DNA of 64,000 bases. Origin: Thiogranum sp050118435. GTDB lineage: Bacteria; Pseudomonadota; Gammaproteobacteria; DSM-19610. The position numbers were made by a program, and so were the translations under genes. Under the pieces are notes generated by a model that did not search any database, was not told the DNA's origin, and saw only the letters and a list, made by a program, of their open reading frames with translations. Shown piece after piece: positions 61,570-64,000 of this stretch. The number at the start of each line of letters is the position of its first letter. Position 1 is the first letter of the stretch. Location of the stretch: the NCBI GenBank assembly GCA_050118435.1, contig JASFKW010000001.1, positions 62,001 to 126,000 of the forward strand. Reading direction: 5' to 3'.

Positions 61570-62893
61570 GCACGGGCGGACAACCCTGCGGCACCGCCGC
61601 GGCGTCACCCCTCGGGCGTTCCTGCCCCATGACCGCGGCCCGGGACTGAAAGAGCTCGGAACGGTGCTGCTGTGGCTCGTCCTTGCCGGCTGCGACGAGA
61701 TGCCGCTGCCCGGCAATCCCCCCATGCCCGAGGTGCCGGTGTTGCGTTGGTACGTGTTCGACGAGCCGTCGGGCGCCTTCGCCGAAGCGGCCCGACGCTG
61801 CTCCGAGCGCTCCGCTGAGAGCTTTCGCGTGGAGATGGTGGCATTGCCCGCCGACGCCGACCAGCAGCGCGAGCAGCTGGTGCGGCGCCTTGCGGCGCGC
61901 GACAACGACATCGACATCATCGGCATGGACGTGATCTGGACCGCCGAGTTTGCCACCGCCGGCTGGATTCTCCCCTGGCGCGGCGAGCTGGCCCGGCGCG
62001 GCCGCCAGGGCCGCCTGCAGGCCGCGATTGAGAGCGCCAGCTACAAGGACCGGCTGTGGGCGGCACCCTTCACCACCAACACCCAGCTGCTGTGGTATCG
62101 CACCGACCGAATCCCGACGCCGCCCGAAACCTGGGCCGAGATGTTCGACATGGCGGAAGAGCGCGGTGCCGGTGCCATTCAGGCCCAGGGCGAGCGCTAC
62201 GAGGGCCTGACGGTGTTTTTCACCTCGCTGCTCGCCTCCGCGGGCGGCTCGGTGCTGGAAGCCGGCGGAAGCCGGCTAGCGCTGCCCGAAAAGCCCACCC
62301 GCCGCGCGCTCGGCGTCATGAAGCGGCTGGCCACATTCCCCGCCACAGATCCGTCGCTCGGCAGCGACCGCGAGGATCAGGCGCGGCTCGCCTTCGAGAC
62401 CGGCGAGCCCACGTTCATGATCAATTACACCTACGTCTGGCCCAGCGCCCGCGAGAATGCGCCGCAGGTGGCGACCAACATGGGCTGGGCGCGCTGGCCG
62501 GCGGTGACCGAGGAGCGGCCGAGCCGGGTCACCATCGGCGGCATCAACCTGGGCGTAGGTGCCTGGTCGCGGCGGCCCGAGCTGGCCTTCCGGGCGGCCG
62601 CCTGCATCGCTTCGGCGGAGAACCAGCGCCTCGCCGCCGCCCGCGGCGGCCTGCCGCCCACCCGCGTGGCGCTCTACGACGACCCGGAGGTCAGGGACAC
62701 CTTCCCCTTCGCCGACCTGCTGCGGGAGACGCTCGAAGACGCCGTGCAGCGCCCGAAAACGCCCCTCTACCACGATGTGTCGCTCGCCATCAGCCACACG
62801 CTGCACCCCATGGACGCCATCGAGCCGCGGCGCGACGTGGAGCGTCTGCGAGAAATGGTCGGCCGCGCGCTGCGCTCGGAGGGTCTGCTGTGA
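61547..62893 (+). CDS. ABC transporter sugar-binding lipoprotein
   Basis: A family 1 extracellular solute-binding protein, probably for trehalose, sucrose or another alpha-glucoside. The frame opens at ATG 61547, overlapping mscS by 23 bases. The natural lipoprotein signal (KELGTVLLWLVLAGC) begins only at about codon 34, so a non-ATG start such as CTG 61646 may be used. The mature part has family features: VLRWYVFDEPSG, DIIGMDVIWTAEFATAGWILP, APFTTNTQLLWYRTD, PPETWAEMFDMA, and the late IGGINLGVGAWSRRPELAF. Its stop overlaps the permease start (GTGA). Substrate identity is inferred from the trehalose genes nearby. Confidence 0.86.
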   Translation: MRRPQPPEHGRTTLRHRRGVTPRAFLPHDRGPGLKELGTVLLWLVLAGCDEMPLPGNPPMPEVPVLRWYVFDEPSGAFAEAARRCSERSAESFRVEMVALPADADQQREQLVRRLAARDNDIDIIGMDVIWTAEFATAGWILPWRGELARRGRQGRLQAAIESASYKDRLWAAPFTTNTQLLWYRTDRIPTPPETWAEMFDMAEERGAGAIQAQGERYEGLTVFFTSLLASAGGSVLEAGGSRLALPEKPTRRALGVMKRLATFPATDPSLGSDREDQARLAFETGEPTFMINYTYVWPSARENAPQVATNMGWARWPAVTEERPSRVTIGGINLGVGAWSRRPELAFRAAACIASAENQRLAAARGGLPPTRVALYDDPEVRDTFPFADLLRETLEDAVQRPKTPLYHDVSLAISHTLHPMDAIEPRRDVERLREMVGRALRSEGLL

Positions 62894-63765
62894 AGCGCAT
62901 TCCGGCCGAGCACCGGCTGGGCTGGCTGCTGGTGGCGCCGGCGGTGACCGCCATGCTGGTAGTCACCGCCTGGCCGGTGCTGTATGCCTTCTGGCTGTCT
63001 CTGTTTCGCTATGATCTGCGGTTTCCCGACGAGCGCGCGTTCATCGGTCTGGAGAACTATGCGAGCGTGCTCAGCTCGGGCGTCTGGTGGCAGGCGTTCG
63101 CCAACACCCTGATCGTCACCGTGGGCTCGGTGGCCGTGGAGCTCGTGCTGGGCTTCGCCCTGGCGCTGCTGATGCACCGCGCCGTGTTCGGGCGGCGCAC
63201 GGTGCGCACCGCCATCCTGATCCCCTACGGCATCATCACCGTAGTTGCGGCGCTGGCCTGGAAATTTGCCTTCGATCCCACCACCGGCTTCGTCAACGCC
63301 CTGCTCGGGCTGGATCAGGCGTGGCTCACCGAGCGCTGGTCGGCCTTCTTTGTCATCATTCTCACCGAGGTCTGGAAGACCACCCCCTTCATGGCTCTGC
63401 TGCTGCTCGCCGGCCTCACGCTGGTGCCCGACGACCTGCTGCGCGCGGCGCGCGTCGACGGCGCATCCGCCGTCCAGCGCTTTTTCCGCATCACGCTGCC
63501 GGTGATGAAGCCGGCGATCCTGGTGGCGCTGCTGTTCCGCACCCTGGACGCCTTCCGGATTTTCGACACCATTTTCGTGCAGACGCGCGGCGCCCAGGCC
63601 ACCGAGTCGGTGTCCATCGTCGGTTATCACACCCTGGTGACGCGCCTCAATCTTGGCCTCGGCTCGGCGGTTTCGGTGCTGATCTTTCTATGCGTGGTGC
63701 TCATCGCGGCGGTGTTCGTCAAGGGTTTCGGCACCCGGCTGGAGCGCCGGGAAGGGACGGACTGA
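62890..63765 (+). CDS. Sugar ABC transporter permease, first subunit (MalF-like)
   Basis: A 291-residue inner-membrane permease of the carbohydrate CUT1 group, starting at GTG 62890 within the binding-protein stop. Six helices are visible (LGWLLVAPAVTAMLVVTAWPV first, then about 75-95, 105-125, 155-180, 205-225 and 262-282). The cytoplasmic EAA loop that contacts the ATPase reads LLRAARVDGASAVQRFFRITLP. It pairs with the second permease that follows; the stop and the next start share one base (TGATG). Confidence 0.9.
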   Translation: MKRIPAEHRLGWLLVAPAVTAMLVVTAWPVLYAFWLSLFRYDLRFPDERAFIGLENYASVLSSGVWWQAFANTLIVTVGSVAVELVLGFALALLMHRAVFGRRTVRTAILIPYGIITVVAALAWKFAFDPTTGFVNALLGLDQAWLTERWSAFFVIILTEVWKTTPFMALLLLAGLTLVPDDLLRAARVDGASAVQRFFRITLPVMKPAILVALLFRTLDAFRIFDTIFVQTRGAQATESVSIVGYHTLVTRLNLGLGSAVSVLIFLCVVLIAAVFVKGFGTRLERREGTD

Positions 63766-64000
63766 TGGCGGCGCGCGGGCCCGGTGAGCGCTTCTGGTGG
63801 ACCTTCGGCAGCGTGGCGGTGGTGGTCTATGCCCTGGTGCCGGTGGCGTGGATCCTTTCCCTGTCGCTGAAACCCGCCGGCGAGCTCAACGACAACCGCT
63901 TCTTTCCGCGCTCGGTCAGCCTCGAGCACTATCTGGCCATCTTCCAGGACGTGCAGTTTCCGGCGGCGCTGTGGAACTCCCTGGGCATCGCCAGCCTGTC
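63765..64000 (+). CDS. Sugar ABC transporter permease, second subunit (MalG-like), partial
   Basis: Only the first 78 codons or so are in the window; the gene runs off the right edge. It starts at ATG 63765 directly at the stop of the first permease. The visible part has the N-terminal helix (FGSVAVVVYALVPVAWILSLSL), then SLKPAGELND and the typical SLEHYLAIF with the second helix beginning at LWNSLGIASL. This matches MalG-type permeases. The ATP-binding subunit is expected further right. Confidence 0.87.
   Translation, partial: MAARGPGERFWWTFGSVAVVVYALVPVAWILSLSLKPAGELNDNRFFPRSVSLEHYLAIFQDVQFPAALWNSLGIASL

Noticed and set aside
1..64000. CRISPR arrays, rRNA, insertion sequences or prophage genes
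   Set aside because: No regularly spaced repeats, rRNA-like sequence, transposase, integrase or phage structural motifs were seen on either strand.

Overview
This window is GC-rich, densely coded DNA that looks like a chromosome segment of a Gram-negative bacterium, most likely a halophilic or halotolerant gammaproteobacterium. That placement is inferred from gene content: an OmpA-family protein, an RND pump, lipoproteins, a DUF481 outer-membrane protein, sucrose and trehalose synthesis, two cation/proton antiporters and an MscS channel. No rRNA, tRNA, CRISPR array or insertion sequence was recognised, and the species cannot be named from the sequence alone.

Layout. 0.4-1.5 kb: a double-OmpA-domain secreted protein followed by a clear terminator. 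1.8-5.7 kb (minus): a CPA1 Na+/H+ antiporter and a Kef-type CPA2 antiporter. 6-10.3 kb: a SnoaL-like protein, then a small polysaccharide-type island (family 2 glycosyltransferase plus DUF4910 peptidase-like protein, with a 19-codon mini-ORF between them) flanked by AT-richer DNA. 10.4-15.2 kb (minus): an RND pump with its adaptor, and a SpoIIAA-like STAS protein. 15.5-20.6 kb (plus): a GH13 sucrose-phosphorylase-like enzyme, an unknown lipoprotein, an NlpE-META fusion and a DUF481 protein. 20.8-24.4 kb: small membrane or secreted proteins around an OmpR/EnvZ-type two-component pair. 24.5-31.8 kb: an amidohydrolase, then a four-gene sucrose operon (SPS, SPP, fructokinase, sucrose synthase) linked by overlaps or a short gap. 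32-34.7 kb: an HD-GYP phosphodiesterase and a membrane adenylate/guanylate cyclase, convergent. 35-40.7 kb: class I aldolase FbaB, an LtaS-like sulfatase-fold transferase, two decayed genes (amidohydrolase; HbpS/GlcG-like) and an intact HbpS-like gene in AT-richer DNA. 40.9-42.7 kb: a double-GAF sensor kinase.

42.7-51.8 kb (minus) is the most interesting part: a tightly packed eight-gene operon with a MotA/TolQ/ExbB-type channel and two different VWA proteins. Each VWA protein carries one N-terminal membrane helix with an acidic residue, as MotB/ExbD/TolR subunits do. The other members are an FHA-like/PEGA/FGE-fold membrane protein, a TPR/PEGA-like membrane protein, a lipoprotein and two small or coiled-coil secreted proteins. 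It reads as an ion-driven, envelope-spanning machine of unknown purpose.

52.1-64 kb (plus): a trehalose locus (DUF5752 protein, TreT, TreZ, TreY), then two stress-type genes on the minus strand (PRC-barrel, host-attachment-like), then MscS and a sugar ABC importer (binding protein and two permeases, the last cut by the window edge). The sucrose and trehalose modules, antiporters and MscS channel together suggest a life with changing salinity. Compatible solutes would be made or imported under high salt and pressure released through the channel on down-shock.
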